This document shows, piece after piece, positions 1-8,003 of a stretch of 64,000 bases of DNA. Made by a program: the position numbers and the translations under genes. How positions within the stretch are numbered: the first letter of the stretch is position 1; each line of letters opens with the position of its first letter. The DNA lies in NCBI GenBank assembly GCA_963772935.1, contig CAVYZK010000009.1, positions 496,001 to 560,000 of the forward strand. The letters run 5' to 3'. The notes under the pieces are model-generated. The model did no database searches. It was not told the origin of the DNA and saw only the letters and a list, made by a program, of their open reading frames with translations. The DNA is from JANNNF01 sp963772935 (GTDB lineage Bacteria > Pseudomonadota > Alphaproteobacteria > Rhodobacterales > Rhodobacteraceae).

Positions 1-1443
1 CGGTTCAACGCGGCCAACGCGATGGTGGGGGCGCCGGTCACGGTGGTGAACGCCTGGACCGGCGTCGGCCCGCTGACCGGGCTGCTGAAGCCTGACAATC
101 AGGACCCGGTACATGATGTTGCCGTGCTGCCTTCGGGCGTGATCGTGGTGGCATGGCGCGGGTATGAGGAAGGCACTTCGAACGAGGCAAATATCTGGAT
201 TTCCTTCTTTACCCCCGCCGGCGTCCGTCTGGGCGAGCCGATCACAGCCAATGCCCGGGTGCCGGATGACCAGACTGGCGTCGATCTGGTGACGATGCCG
301 GACGGGCGGCTGTTCCTTGGCTTCATGGATGATACCAACGTGATCTTTGGCCCGCAGCAATCGGTGCGCGGCGTGTTCATCGAGGGGCCTGACGGGTACT
401 ATGTCGGCGACGCCGGCAACAACACGGCCAATGGCACCACGGGCGAGGATCTGATGCAGGGCGGGTCTGGCAATGACACGCTGACCGGCGACCGGGGCGA
501 TGATCAGGTGTCGGGCGGTTTCGGCAATGACAGCCTGTCGGGCGGTCTGGGGCAGGATCAGTTAAACGGCAATGACGGCAATGATGTGCTGAACGGCGAG
601 ACCGGCAATGATGTGATCTATGGCGGGGCAGGCGATGACACTGCTCTTGGCGGGTTCAACAATGATACCCTGTTCGGCGAAGCAGGTGGCGACAGCCTGA
701 TGGGCGAGGATGGGATAGATTTCCTGTCCGGGGGGCTTGGCAATGACACGCTGGATGGTGGCACCGGCAATGACAGTCTGGAAGGCGGCGACAACGATGA
801 CCTGATCTATGGTCAGGGCGGCGTCGACCGGATCAAGGGCGGTTTCGGCAATGACGAGCTATACGGCGGCCTTGGCAATGACGTGATTGACGGCGACGAA
901 GGCCATGACCGCATGTCCGGCGGCAGCAACAATGACGCGCTGTATGGTGGCGACGGCAATGACAGCATTTCCGGCGATGTGTTCGACGATATCCTGAATG
1001 GTGGTTCCGGTAATGATACGCTGAACGGCGGGCAGGGCCGCGACATTGTGGTCGGCGAGCGAGGCCACGACACTTTGCTGGGCGCCGATGGCAATGACAG
1101 TCTGGTGGGCGGGCTGGACAATGACCTGCTGAAAGGCGGCAACGGGTCGGATTTCATGCATGGCGGGGCTGGCAATGACATCCTGTTTGGCGAGGCCGGG
1201 GCGGATGTGTTCGAGTTCAGTTTCTTCTGGTCCGAAGGCGGTGTGATCGGCAATGATCTGGTGATGGATTATCAGCGCGGGGTGGACCGGATCGACCTGT
1301 CGGGCTGGAACTATGTGCTGGGTGATACGCTGATCGTGTCGGCGCGCGGGGCCAGCACCACTGTGCTGACCTCGGACGAAGGCGAAATCGTGCTGCGCGG
1401 CATCGCCTTTGCCAGCTTTGATACCGGTGATATTACCCTGTAA
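1..1443 (+). CDS. RTX calcium-binding protein, C-terminal part (5' end outside window)
   Basis: The reading frame is open from base 1, so this is the C-terminal 480 residues of a larger protein. About 28 uninterrupted glycine-rich nonapeptides (GGxGNDxLx type) run from about base 460 to 1215. They form the calcium-binding parallel beta-roll of RTX proteins. After them comes a roughly 75-residue tail like the C-terminus of serralysin-type proteins (ADVFEF, later DRIDLSGW), which normally carries the uncleaved type I secretion signal. The region before the repeats has a short beta-rich segment with no catalytic motif I can identify, so the activity of the missing N-terminal part is unknown. The protein is very probably secreted by a type I system. 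No exporter is adjacent, but an HlyD/ABC pair lies at 57.4-60.5 kb. Confidence 0.9.
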   Translation, partial: RFNAANAMVGAPVTVVNAWTGVGPLTGLLKPDNQDPVHDVAVLPSGVIVVAWRGYEEGTSNEANIWISFFTPAGVRLGEPITANARVPDDQTGVDLVTMPDGRLFLGFMDDTNVIFGPQQSVRGVFIEGPDGYYVGDAGNNTANGTTGEDLMQGGSGNDTLTGDRGDDQVSGGFGNDSLSGGLGQDQLNGNDGNDVLNGETGNDVIYGGAGDDTALGGFNNDTLFGEAGGDSLMGEDGIDFLSGGLGNDTLDGGTGNDSLEGGDNDDLIYGQGGVDRIKGGFGNDELYGGLGNDVIDGDEGHDRMSGGSNNDALYGGDGNDSISGDVFDDILNGGSGNDTLNGGQGRDIVVGERGHDTLLGADGNDSLVGGLDNDLLKGGNGSDFMHGGAGNDILFGEAGADVFEFSFFWSEGGVIGNDLVMDYQRGVDRIDLSGWNYVLGDTLIVSARGASTTVLTSDEGEIVLRGIAFASFDTGDITL

Positions 1444-1445
1444 GA

Positions 1446-1525
1446 CAAGGGCGGAGTTGGGGTATTATTATACCGTTTAAGTAAGTCACTGAAAACGTGT
1501 GATTAATACTTCGATTCCGCCCTTG
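1446..1525. repeat. Perfect 10-bp inverted repeat enclosing smaller hairpins
   Basis: CAAGGGCGGA (1446-1455) and TCCGCCCTTG (1516-1525) are perfect inverse complements separated by 60 bases. Inside lies a second hairpin, GGTAT-TATT-ATACC (1460-1473), and a weaker CGTTT/AAACG pairing. The position directly after the RTX stop and before rplM fits a transcription-end structure, but there is no T-tract. The right arm overlaps the proposed -35 of rplM. Confidence 0.5.
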
Positions 1526-1551
1526 ACTACAAAGGCCGGTCGGGGGATACA
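1523..1551 (+). promoter_or_regulatory. Candidate sigma-70 promoter of rplM-rpsI
   Basis: TTGACT (1523-1528), a 17-base spacer and GATACA (1546-1551) make a reasonable sigma-70 promoter 54 bases before the rplM start. A short hairpin, GGCGG-GCTAT-CCGCC (1569-1583), would lie in the leader. The assignment rests on motif match and position only. Confidence 0.45.
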
Positions 1552-1604
1552 CCCCTACCTTCGACCACGGCGGGCTATCCGCCATTCCTTATGGGATACT
1601 GACG

Positions 1605-2069
1605 ATGAAAACCTTCTCCGCTACGCCCGCGGACATTGACAAGAAATGGATCCTGATCGACGCCGAAGGCATCGTTCTGGGCCGTCTTGCAACGATCGTG
1701 GCTTCGATCCTGCGCGGCAAAAACAAGCCGACCTTCACACCGCACATGGATATGGGCGACAACGTGATCGTCATCAACGCCGACAAGGTGCAGATGACTG
1801 GCAACAAGCGCAATGACAAAGTCTATTACTGGCACACCGGCCACCCGGGCGGCATCAAGCAGCGCACCGCGCGGCAAGTGCTGGAAGGCGCGCACCCCGA
1901 GCGTGTCGTGGTCAAAGCTGTTGAGCGTATGATCACCCGCAACCGTCTGGGCCGTGTGCAGATGACCAACCTGCGCGTTTACGCGTCGGCTGAACATCCG
2001 CATGAGGCACAGCAGCCCACCGTTCTGGACCTTGCGGCCCTGAACCCGAAGAACACCCGGAGCGCGTGA
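1605..2069 (+). CDS. rplM: 50S ribosomal protein L13
   Basis: Ribosomal protein L13, 154 residues, an early-assembling component of the large subunit that binds 23S rRNA. The sequence follows the family closely from the N-terminal WILIDAEG segment to the VYYWHTGHPGG core. The length is slightly above the E. coli protein because of an alphaproteobacterial C-terminal extension. The gene is followed after one base by rpsI, the universally conserved rplM-rpsI pair, so both are cotranscribed. No strong Shine-Dalgarno sequence precedes the ATG, but the start agrees with the family N-terminus (MKTFSA). Confidence 0.98.
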   Translation: MKTFSATPADIDKKWILIDAEGIVLGRLATIVASILRGKNKPTFTPHMDMGDNVIVINADKVQMTGNKRNDKVYYWHTGHPGGIKQRTARQVLEGAHPERVVVKAVERMITRNRLGRVQMTNLRVYASAEHPHEAQQPTVLDLAALNPKNTRSA

Positions 2070-2070
2070 T

Positions 2071-2556
2071 ATGACCGAGATCAAATCCCTCGACGATCTG
2101 AAATCGGCCGTCGGTGCAGCAGCACCTGCAGCGCCGGTTGCCATCGCCCGCGTCGCTGTGCGCGACAAACTGGGCCGGTCCTATGCCACGGGCAAGCGCA
2201 AGAACGCGGTCGCCCGCGTCTGGATCAAGCCGGGTTCCGGCAAGGTCGTGGTCAACGGCAAGACGATGGCGGAATACTTTGCCCGCCCCGTGCTGCAGAT
2301 GATCCTGCGCCAGCCCTTCACCATCGCCAATGTCGAAGGTCAGTTTGACGTGATGGCCACGGTTGCCGGAGGCGGTCTGTCCGGTCAGGCCGGTGCTGTG
2401 AAGCACGGCATTTCCAAGGCGCTGCAACTTTATGAACCCACGCTGCGCCCGGCGCTGAAGGCCGCAGGCTTCCTGACCCGCGACAGCCGTGTGGTTGAGC
2501 GTAAGAAGTACGGCAAGGCGAAAGCCCGCAAGAGCTTCCAGTTCTCCAAGCGCTAA
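2071..2556 (+). CDS. rpsI: 30S ribosomal protein S9
   Basis: Ribosomal protein S9, 161 residues. The C-terminal tail that reaches the P-site tRNA in the small subunit is present and ends in the diagnostic SKR. The core contains YATGKRKNAVARVW and the GQAGAVKHGISKAL segment. The N-terminal 30 or so residues are an alanine-rich extension common in alphaproteobacteria. The gene begins one base after the rplM stop and is followed by a strong terminator, so it closes a two-gene operon. Confidence 0.98.
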   Translation: MTEIKSLDDLKSAVGAAAPAAPVAIARVAVRDKLGRSYATGKRKNAVARVWIKPGSGKVVVNGKTMAEYFARPVLQMILRQPFTIANVEGQFDVMATVAGGGLSGQAGAVKHGISKALQLYEPTLRPALKAAGFLTRDSRVVERKKYGKAKARKSFQFSKR

Positions 2557-2574
2557 GCTCTGGTATCATTTTGC

Positions 2575-2604
2575 AAAAGGCCCGCCAATCTGGCGGGCCT
2601 TTTT
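2575..2604 (+). terminator. Rho-independent terminator of rplM-rpsI
   Basis: A stem of GGCCCGCCA against TGGCGGGCC with a three-base loop is preceded by A's and followed by TTTTT. It lies 19 bases after the rpsI stop. Confidence 0.9.
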
Positions 2605-2629
2605 GTTTGCGCCGCACAAAGCCGGGCAT

Positions 2630-2658
2630 AAAAAAAGGGCCGGGGAAATACCCGGCCC
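2630..2658 (-). terminator. Rho-independent terminator of the DUF1127 gene
   Basis: GGGCCGGG (2637-2644) pairs perfectly with CCCGGCCC (2651-2658). On the minus strand the stem is followed by a run of seven T's, so it terminates the minus-strand DUF1127 transcript. Confidence 0.85.
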
Positions 2659-2684
2659 GCAGTTCAGGGATGAAGCGGCAGGCG

Positions 2685-2924
2685 TCAGTCGCGCCAGAAA
2701 GGTTTGTTGACCTCGGTCGTCCGGGTAGCCTCGGTCACGCCAATGTCGCGCAGCATATGCGCGTCAAGCTGCGACAGCCCCGCACGGGTGCGGCGGCGGG
2801 TTTCCCATGCAGCCAGAACCTGCGCGAACTTGGCGACAACCAGTGCCATCGGCGGCAGGGTGGCAAGGTTCAGGCTGTGGGCCGCCAAACGGGAACTCGG
2901 GGTCATTTCATGGGCGCGGGTCAT
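2685..2924 (-). CDS. DUF1127 (YjiS-like) small protein
   Basis: A 79-residue basic protein whose C-terminal half matches the DUF1127/YjiS pattern: a short helix followed by LSQLDAHMLRDIGVT and a Trp-Arg-Asp end. In alphaproteobacteria some short DUF1127 proteins act in RNA turnover, phosphate or carbon metabolism and stress responses; the function of this one is not established. It is transcribed divergently from a MocR-type regulator across an 89-bp region that holds a perfect palindrome. It ends in its own terminator, so it is probably monocistronic. Confidence 0.85.
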   Translation of the reverse strand: MTRAHEMTPSSRLAAHSLNLATLPPMALVVAKFAQVLAAWETRRRTRAGLSQLDAHMLRDIGVTEATRTTEVNKPFWRD

Positions 2925-2968
2925 GGGCGCCTCCTTTTGTGTTGATACAATTAGACATCTGCGTATTA

Positions 2969-2980
2969 AATGTATACATT
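2969..2980. promoter_or_regulatory. Perfect 12-bp palindrome between DUF1127 and MocR genes
   Basis: AATGTATACATT is a perfect palindrome lying 34 bases before the regulator start and 45 bases before the divergent DUF1127 start. A related half-site, GATACAATT, occurs 25 bases to its left. It is a natural candidate operator for the adjacent GntR/MocR protein, by inference only. Confidence 0.45.
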
Positions 2981-3013
2981 CAACTCAGCTTGAGTCGCCA
3001 GAGGAACATTGTC

Positions 3014-4408
3014 ATGGATACAAACTGGGCGCCTGACCTCACGGCATTTCCCGGGCCAAAGTATCAGGGCCTGTCCCGCGCGCTGCGGGAGGCGATCCGG
3101 ACCGGCGACTTGCCCGCAGGGGCACAATTGCCCACGGTGCGCGATCTGGCATGGCGGTTACACCTGACCCCGGGCACCGTGGCGCGGGCCTATACGCTTG
3201 CGACGCAGGAAGGGTTACTGGCGGCAACAGTCGGGCGTGGCACTTTTGTTGCGGCGCAAGCCCCGCGCCTTGGGCCGACGCAATCGCTGTATGTGGAACG
3301 CGACCATGACTGGTTGCGGGGGCGGCTGGACTTGCGGTCCCCGCAATTGCCCGATCTGGGCCAAGATACTGAAATTGAAAAGGTCTTGGCGGAAACGGCG
3401 GGGCAGGGCGGTTGGCTGGATTACACCTCGCAAAAGACCGAACTGACCCTGCGCGCGGCGGTGTGTGACTGGTTGTCGGACCGGGTGATGGGGCCGATCG
3501 GACCGGATGACATCGCGCTGACCATGGGCGGGCAGAATGCGCTGCTGATGATCATGCTGTGCTGCCTTCGCGGCGACCGGCCTGTGGTGCTGATCGAGGA
3601 TCTGGCCTATCCGGGTTTTCGCTATGCCGCCCGTCTGGCGCGGGCCGATGTGGTCGGCATCGAGATGGACAATGAAGGCATTGTACCCGCAGCATTGGAG
3701 GCCGCCTGCCGTCGATACGGCCCGCAGATATTGTGCGTAACCTCCGAGGCACAAAACCCCACCACAGCGCGGATGAGCGCGGAACGCCGGGCCGAGATTG
3801 CCCGCATTGCCCGCACCTATGATCTGCAGATCATCGAAGATGACTGCTACACTGTCGCTGAAAGCAACCTGCCCAGCCTGCGCGCGCTTGCGTCCGAGCG
3901 GACCTGGTATGTCGGCAGCCTGTCAAAAACCGTGTCGGCGGCGATGCGCTTTGGCTACGTCGTCTGTCCGGTGGGGATGGGTGAGGCGGGGCGGCTGACG
4001 GTGCAACATTCGTGCTTTGCCCTGTCAAAGCCGGTGGCCGATCTGGCGTTGCGCCTGTTCACCTCGGGTGTCGCAGTCGATCTGCGGGCGCGGGTGCAGG
4101 CCGAAGTTGCGGTGCGGCTGGCGGTGATGGTCAACCGGCTGGGGTCATTCGATCTGGGCTGGCAAACCGGACTGCCCTTTGTCTGGTTGCGCCTGCCGCA
4201 GGGGTGGCGGGCGTCCACCTTTACCCGGATGGCGGATGCGGAAGGCGTGTTGCTGCGGTCGGCTGACGAATACGCGCTGATCCACGGTCGCGCGCCCAAT
4301 GCGGTACGCATGGCCGTTGCAGGCCGTACACCCCTCGCGCGGTTCGATGCGGCCTTGGGCAAGCTGGCAGCACTGCTGGCCGCCCCGCCTTCGGATTTGA
4401 TGGTCTGA
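3014..4408 (+). CDS. MocR-family transcriptional regulator (GntR helix-turn-helix fused to aminotransferase fold)
   Basis: A 464-residue protein with an N-terminal GntR-type winged helix (about residues 15-80, containing LPTVRDLAWRL and TVARAYTLATQEG). This is joined to a class I aminotransferase-like domain that binds pyridoxal phosphate. The Schiff-base lysine lies in SLSKTVSAAMRFGY. MocR/PdxR regulators sense PLP or amino-acid-derived ligands and usually control a neighbouring gene. I placed the start at ATG 3014 because the GntR domain begins just after it; the frame continues upstream without a family match. The divergent DUF1127 gene and the palindrome between them are the likeliest targets. 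Confidence 0.9.
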   Translation: MDTNWAPDLTAFPGPKYQGLSRALREAIRTGDLPAGAQLPTVRDLAWRLHLTPGTVARAYTLATQEGLLAATVGRGTFVAAQAPRLGPTQSLYVERDHDWLRGRLDLRSPQLPDLGQDTEIEKVLAETAGQGGWLDYTSQKTELTLRAAVCDWLSDRVMGPIGPDDIALTMGGQNALLMIMLCCLRGDRPVVLIEDLAYPGFRYAARLARADVVGIEMDNEGIVPAALEAACRRYGPQILCVTSEAQNPTTARMSAERRAEIARIARTYDLQIIEDDCYTVAESNLPSLRALASERTWYVGSLSKTVSAAMRFGYVVCPVGMGEAGRLTVQHSCFALSKPVADLALRLFTSGVAVDLRARVQAEVAVRLAVMVNRLGSFDLGWQTGLPFVWLRLPQGWRASTFTRMADAEGVLLRSADEYALIHGRAPNAVRMAVAGRTPLARFDAALGKLAALLAAPPSDLMV

Positions 4409-4652
4409 TTCTGCCTGACTGTTGCCGGGGCGGACACAATCGGGGTGCCGTTGCCGAATTGTGGCGCGATTGTGGCAAAGCTGCGGCAGGGCTGCGGCGC
4501 AGAATTTCGCGGCAGGCCGAAATGGGGCCAATCTGTGGCTGGGCGGACTCACTCCCAATCGCTCGCGCAGATGTGTGGTGGCGTGCGTTGACGAAAAGCC
4601 AAGGGATGGAAGACAGTTGGGTCAGAGCACACAATAAAAAGAGGTCCACAAA

Positions 4653-4913
4653 ATGGGACACCAGCTATCCTTCCACGCCCCCTTTGGCGGCGCCGATTTC
4701 TTGGGGATGCGCAAGACCCGCGCCGGGGCGACCGAGATCGTTTATGATGATGGCGTGACCCGGCGGATGGTCTGGCGTGTGGCGACCACTGGTCAGTCGG
4801 AAGAGCGTATTTCTGATGCGCTGCGGGTGGCCGTCGGGTCGCTGCGGGTGGTTCCGACCCTGTATGATGAGCTGAAAAAGCGCGCCATTGCGATTGAGCG
4901 TGTTGCGGGCTGA
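4653..4913 (+). CDS. Small conserved-looking hypothetical protein
   Basis: An 86-residue soluble protein with no motif I recognise. It has a good AGAGGT ribosome-binding site ending about ten bases before the ATG, normal codon use and a terminator after it, so it is probably a real gene. It has no signal peptide or membrane segment. The 244 bases before it contain no other gene that I can support. It sits between a MocR regulator and polyamine-type transporter genes, without clear linkage to either. Confidence 0.6.
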   Translation: MGHQLSFHAPFGGADFLGMRKTRAGATEIVYDDGVTRRMVWRVATTGQSEERISDALRVAVGSLRVVPTLYDELKKRAIAIERVAG

Positions 4914-4962
4914 CGCCTTGGGTTGCCGCCTGTTTTCAGGGCAATATGCTGTGATTTTTGGC

Positions 4963-4988
4963 AAAGGGCGGGGCGACCTGCCCTTTTT
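4963..4988 (+). terminator. Rho-independent terminator after the 86-residue hypothetical
   Basis: AAAGGGC (4963-4969) pairs with GCCCTTT (4980-4986) and is followed by TT. It lies about 50 bases after the hypothetical gene. Confidence 0.7.
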
Positions 4989-5025
4989 GTTGTCCATTTC
5001 CCTTGGGGTGCCCCGCCAAGCGCCC

Positions 5026-5054
5026 TTGCGCTTTGCAAAGTCTTGCGGCTAGAT
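5026..5054 (+). promoter_or_regulatory. Possible promoter of the polyamine-type ABC operon
   Basis: TTGCGC (5026-5031), a 17-base spacer and CTAGAT (5049-5054) lie just upstream of the first permease gene and after a terminator. Both hexamers deviate from consensus. Confidence 0.3.
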
Positions 5055-5082
5055 TTGATCAAAGACCAAGAAGGCCTTCCGT

Positions 5083-5985
5083 ATGGCGGGCACATCAGGG
5101 GGAACGATGGCGCAACCACCGCGATTTGCCGGGTCCGAGGCCGCAAAGGGCCTTGCGCTGATCAGCCCGACCGCCCTCTATGCCGTGCTGTTGCTGGCGG
5201 CCCCTCTGGCCACAGTCGTGATCTTTTCGATGCTGACCGATGGCGCGAAAGGTCTGGAATGGTCCTTTACCCTAGACAACTATATTGAGGTCTGGACCGG
5301 CCCGGTCTACCGCGCCATCATGATCCGGTCCTTGATGGTGGCTGTTGGCGTTACCTTCGTGACCGTCCTGATCGCCTATCCCATTGCCTATTTCGTCAGC
5401 TTCAAAGTCGAGCCGTCGAAAAAGTCGATGTGGCTGTTCATGATCACCATCCCGTTCTGGACCAGTTATCTGATCCGCGTGTTTCTGTGGAAGGTGATCT
5501 TGGGCTACAACGGGGTGATCAATTCTGGCCTGCTCAGCCTTGGTGTGATCGACGAACCGTTGCAGTGGATCAACTATAACATCGGCGCGCTGATCATGAC
5601 ATTGGCCCACGCCTATGCACCTTTCGCGATTTTGCCGATCTTCGTCAGTCTTGAAAAGATCGACCGCAGCTTGCTTGAGGCCGGACAAGACCTTGGCGAA
5701 TCCAAACTGCGCACCTTCTGGCGCGTGACCCTGCCGCTGTCGATGGCAGGGGTGATTGCGGCGGTGCTGATCGTGTTCATCCCGACCATCGGCGACTATG
5801 TGACGCCGGATCTGGTGGGCGGGGGCAAGCTGCCGATGATTGCCAATATGATCGAGGTGAAGATGCTGAAGCAGGGTGACAAGGCCATCGGGTCCGCCAT
5901 TGCGGTGTCGGCCATGCTGATTGTGGCCCTGGTCAGTCTGTTCTTCCTGTTCCTCAACCGCCGCTTCCTGAAGGGGTCCAAATGA
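5083..5985 (+). CDS. Spermidine/putrescine-type ABC transporter permease (PotB-like)
   Basis: An inner-membrane permease of up to 300 residues with six predicted transmembrane helices. The cytoplasmic EAA loop (EAGQDLGES, around residue 197) docks the ATPase. Similarity in style is to PotB/PotH permeases of polyamine importers. Two starts are possible: ATG 5083 (AAGAAGG eight bases before) and ATG 5107 (AGGGGG close before); the first is reported. It is the first gene of a permease-permease-ATPase operon and overlaps the second permease by four bases (ATGA). No periplasmic binding protein is encoded next to it, so the substrate is inferred from family only. Confidence 0.88.
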   Translation: MAGTSGGTMAQPPRFAGSEAAKGLALISPTALYAVLLLAAPLATVVIFSMLTDGAKGLEWSFTLDNYIEVWTGPVYRAIMIRSLMVAVGVTFVTVLIAYPIAYFVSFKVEPSKKSMWLFMITIPFWTSYLIRVFLWKVILGYNGVINSGLLSLGVIDEPLQWINYNIGALIMTLAHAYAPFAILPIFVSLEKIDRSLLEAGQDLGESKLRTFWRVTLPLSMAGVIAAVLIVFIPTIGDYVTPDLVGGGKLPMIANMIEVKMLKQGDKAIGSAIAVSAMLIVALVSLFFLFLNRRFLKGSK

Positions 5986-6803
5986 AAAGCCCCCAATTGC
6001 GTTTCTCGGGTTTGCGCATATATGCCATTGCCTATCTGATCTTCCTCTATGCGCCGATTGTCCTGCTGCCGCTGTTCGCCTTCAATGACAGCAAGGTGAT
6101 TGCCTTCCCGCTGTCGGGATTTACCACCACCTGGTTCGCCGAGATGTGGTCGGATGATCAACTGTTCCGGTCCCTGAAAAACTCGGCCATCATTTCGGGG
6201 TCCACGTCGGTCATCTCAACCGTCCTTGGTATCTTTGCGGCCCGGGCTACCACGCGGTTCACCTTTCCCGGCAAGGCGGGGATTCTTGGGCTGGTGATGC
6301 TGCCCTTGGTGCTGCCCGAGATGATCCTTGCGATGTCGCTGCTGGTGGTGCTGCTGGCCATCGGGGTGCCGCTGTCGATCTTTACCATCATTCTGGGCCA
6401 TGTGCTGATCTGCACGCCCTTCGCGGTGGCGATCCTGTCTTCGGCGTTCCAAAGCCTTGATAAGTCGTTGGAAGAAGCGGCCTATGATCTGGGTGAAACG
6501 CCGCTGTCCACCTTCCGGCTGATCATTCTGCCGCTGGTGATGTCGGGGATCATTTCATCGCTGCTGATCACCTTCACCATCAGTCTGGACGAATTCATCA
6601 TCGCGTTCTTCCTTGGCGGCAATGAATCTGCGCTGTCTGCCTATATCTACGGCCAGTTCCGCTTTCCGGCGCGGGTGCCTGCGATGCTGGCGCTTGGCAC
6701 CATCCTGGTGCTGCTGTCGATCTGCCTTTTGACCATTGCTGAATACTTCCGCCGTCGCGGTCTTGCGAAAACCGGCGCCAAGGATACCGGAGGCTTCCTG
6801 TGA
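5982..6803 (+). CDS. Spermidine/putrescine-type ABC transporter permease (PotC-like)
   Basis: A 273-residue permease of the PotC/PotI type. It has six transmembrane helices and the EAA loop EEAAYDLGET near residue 163, and pairs with the upstream permease in the importer. It starts in an ATGA overlap with that gene, and its stop overlaps the start of the ATPase gene by four bases. Both overlaps indicate translational coupling within one transcript. Polyamine import is the family role; other substrates (for example opines or phosphonates) are possible in this transporter class. Confidence 0.88.
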   Translation: MKSPQLRFSGLRIYAIAYLIFLYAPIVLLPLFAFNDSKVIAFPLSGFTTTWFAEMWSDDQLFRSLKNSAIISGSTSVISTVLGIFAARATTRFTFPGKAGILGLVMLPLVLPEMILAMSLLVVLLAIGVPLSIFTIILGHVLICTPFAVAILSSAFQSLDKSLEEAAYDLGETPLSTFRLIILPLVMSGIISSLLITFTISLDEFIIAFFLGGNESALSAYIYGQFRFPARVPAMLALGTILVLLSICLLTIAEYFRRRGLAKTGAKDTGGFL

Positions 6804-7895
6804 GCAGTAAACCCGACATGATCGAATTCCGGGACGTGCATAAATACTACGGCGATTATCACGCCTTGCGGGGGATCACCGCGACGATCCGGGCGGGCGA
6901 GTTTTTCAGCCTGCTCGGACCATCGGGCTGCGGCAAGACCACTTTGCTGCGCACGATTGCCGGGTTTGAGGGGATATCTTCGGGCGTCGTGCTGATCGAC
7001 GGCAAGGATATGGCCAATGTGCCGGCCAACGTGCGGCCGACCAATATGGTGTTCCAATCCTATGCGATCTTCCCGCATCTGAGCGTCGAGGAGAACGTGG
7101 GCTTCGGTCTGCGCAAAGACCCGCGGTCAGCGGCGGACAAGGCCAAGGCGGTGGCCGAGGCGTTGGAGATGGTCGGCCTGAAAGGTTACGGTAAACGCGC
7201 GGCGCATGCGCTGTCGGGCGGGCAGCGGCAGCGGGTGGCGCTTGGCGCGGGCGCTGATCCTGAAGCCGAAGGTGCTGCTGCTGGACGAGCCTTTGTCGGC
7301 GCTGGACAAGAAGATGCGCGAGCAGATGCAGGTCGAACTGATCAGGCTGCAGCGGCAGGTGGGGATCACGTTCATTCTGGTGACCCATGATCAGGAAGAA
7401 GCCTTGGTCATGTCGGACCGCATTGCCGTGATGTTCGAGGGCGAGATTGCGCAACTGGCCGATCCTGAAACCCTGTACCGCCGCCCCAATTCCAAGAAGG
7501 TCGCGGATTTCATCGGCACGATGAATTTCCTGCCCGCGCAGATCCTGTCGGAAAGCGGCGGTCAGGTCGAGGTCGAGGCGCAGGGCTTTGGCCGTCTTAC
7601 GCTGAACGCGGATCAGTGCATGGGCAAACACTCTGATGCCGGTGCGATGGTGGGGTTCCGCCCCGAGACGCTGACCATCCTGTTCGACGACAAGGCGACG
7701 GCGGATCGTGAGAGTATGGCGACGGTTGAGGAGGTCGTCTATTACGGCGACATGACCTATTACGACGTCAAGTTCGACGGCACCACGACGCCGATGCGCA
7801 TTTCCATGCGCAACGTGTTCGGGCGGCCCGTGCTGGACATCGGCACCCGCGCGCGGGTCGCCTGGTCGCCCGGGGCGCTGGTTCTGTTCCGCTGA
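6800..7895 (+). CDS. Polyamine-type ABC transporter ATP-binding protein (PotA-like), +1 frame break
   Basis: The importer ATPase, about 364 residues once a single-base insertion near 7244 is removed. Before the break the sequence shows the Walker A motif (GPSGCGKT, about residue 40) and the ABC signature (LSGGQRQRVAL, about 138). After it the frame continues with ARALILKPK, the Walker B motif (VLLLDEP) and the H-loop (LVTHDQEEA). The C-terminal TOBE-like domain (about residues 240-364) is intact. The break falls inside the signature helix, so the gene as written would give a useless protein. Given the intact flanks, a sequencing error (extra G in CTTGGCG) is more likely than decay. It is coupled to the permeases by an ATGA overlap. 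Confidence 0.88.
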
Positions 7896-7974
7896 TCCTC
7901 GGGTGGCGGGCGGTTATTAAATTGAGCGCTGCGCGCATTCCTTTTTTACGCGCTGACGCGCGGCGTGCGCTCTG

Positions 7975-7993
7975 CGCGGGGATATTTGGGCCA
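7975..7993 (+). repeat. Partial copy of a convergent-gene hairpin repeat (tail only)
   Basis: GCGGGGATATTTGGGCCA resembles the conserved tail of the hairpin elements at 39281-39323 and 50424-50465. Like them it lies between convergent genes (potA-like and tetR). Here the hairpin portion is missing or diverged. Confidence 0.35.
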
Positions 7994-8003
7994 ATGTGAA
8001 TGG

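Noticed and set aside
1446..1525. tRNA-like appearance (acceptor-like arms and TTCGATTC)
   Set aside because: The arms pair, but there is no seven-base anticodon loop or proper T stem.
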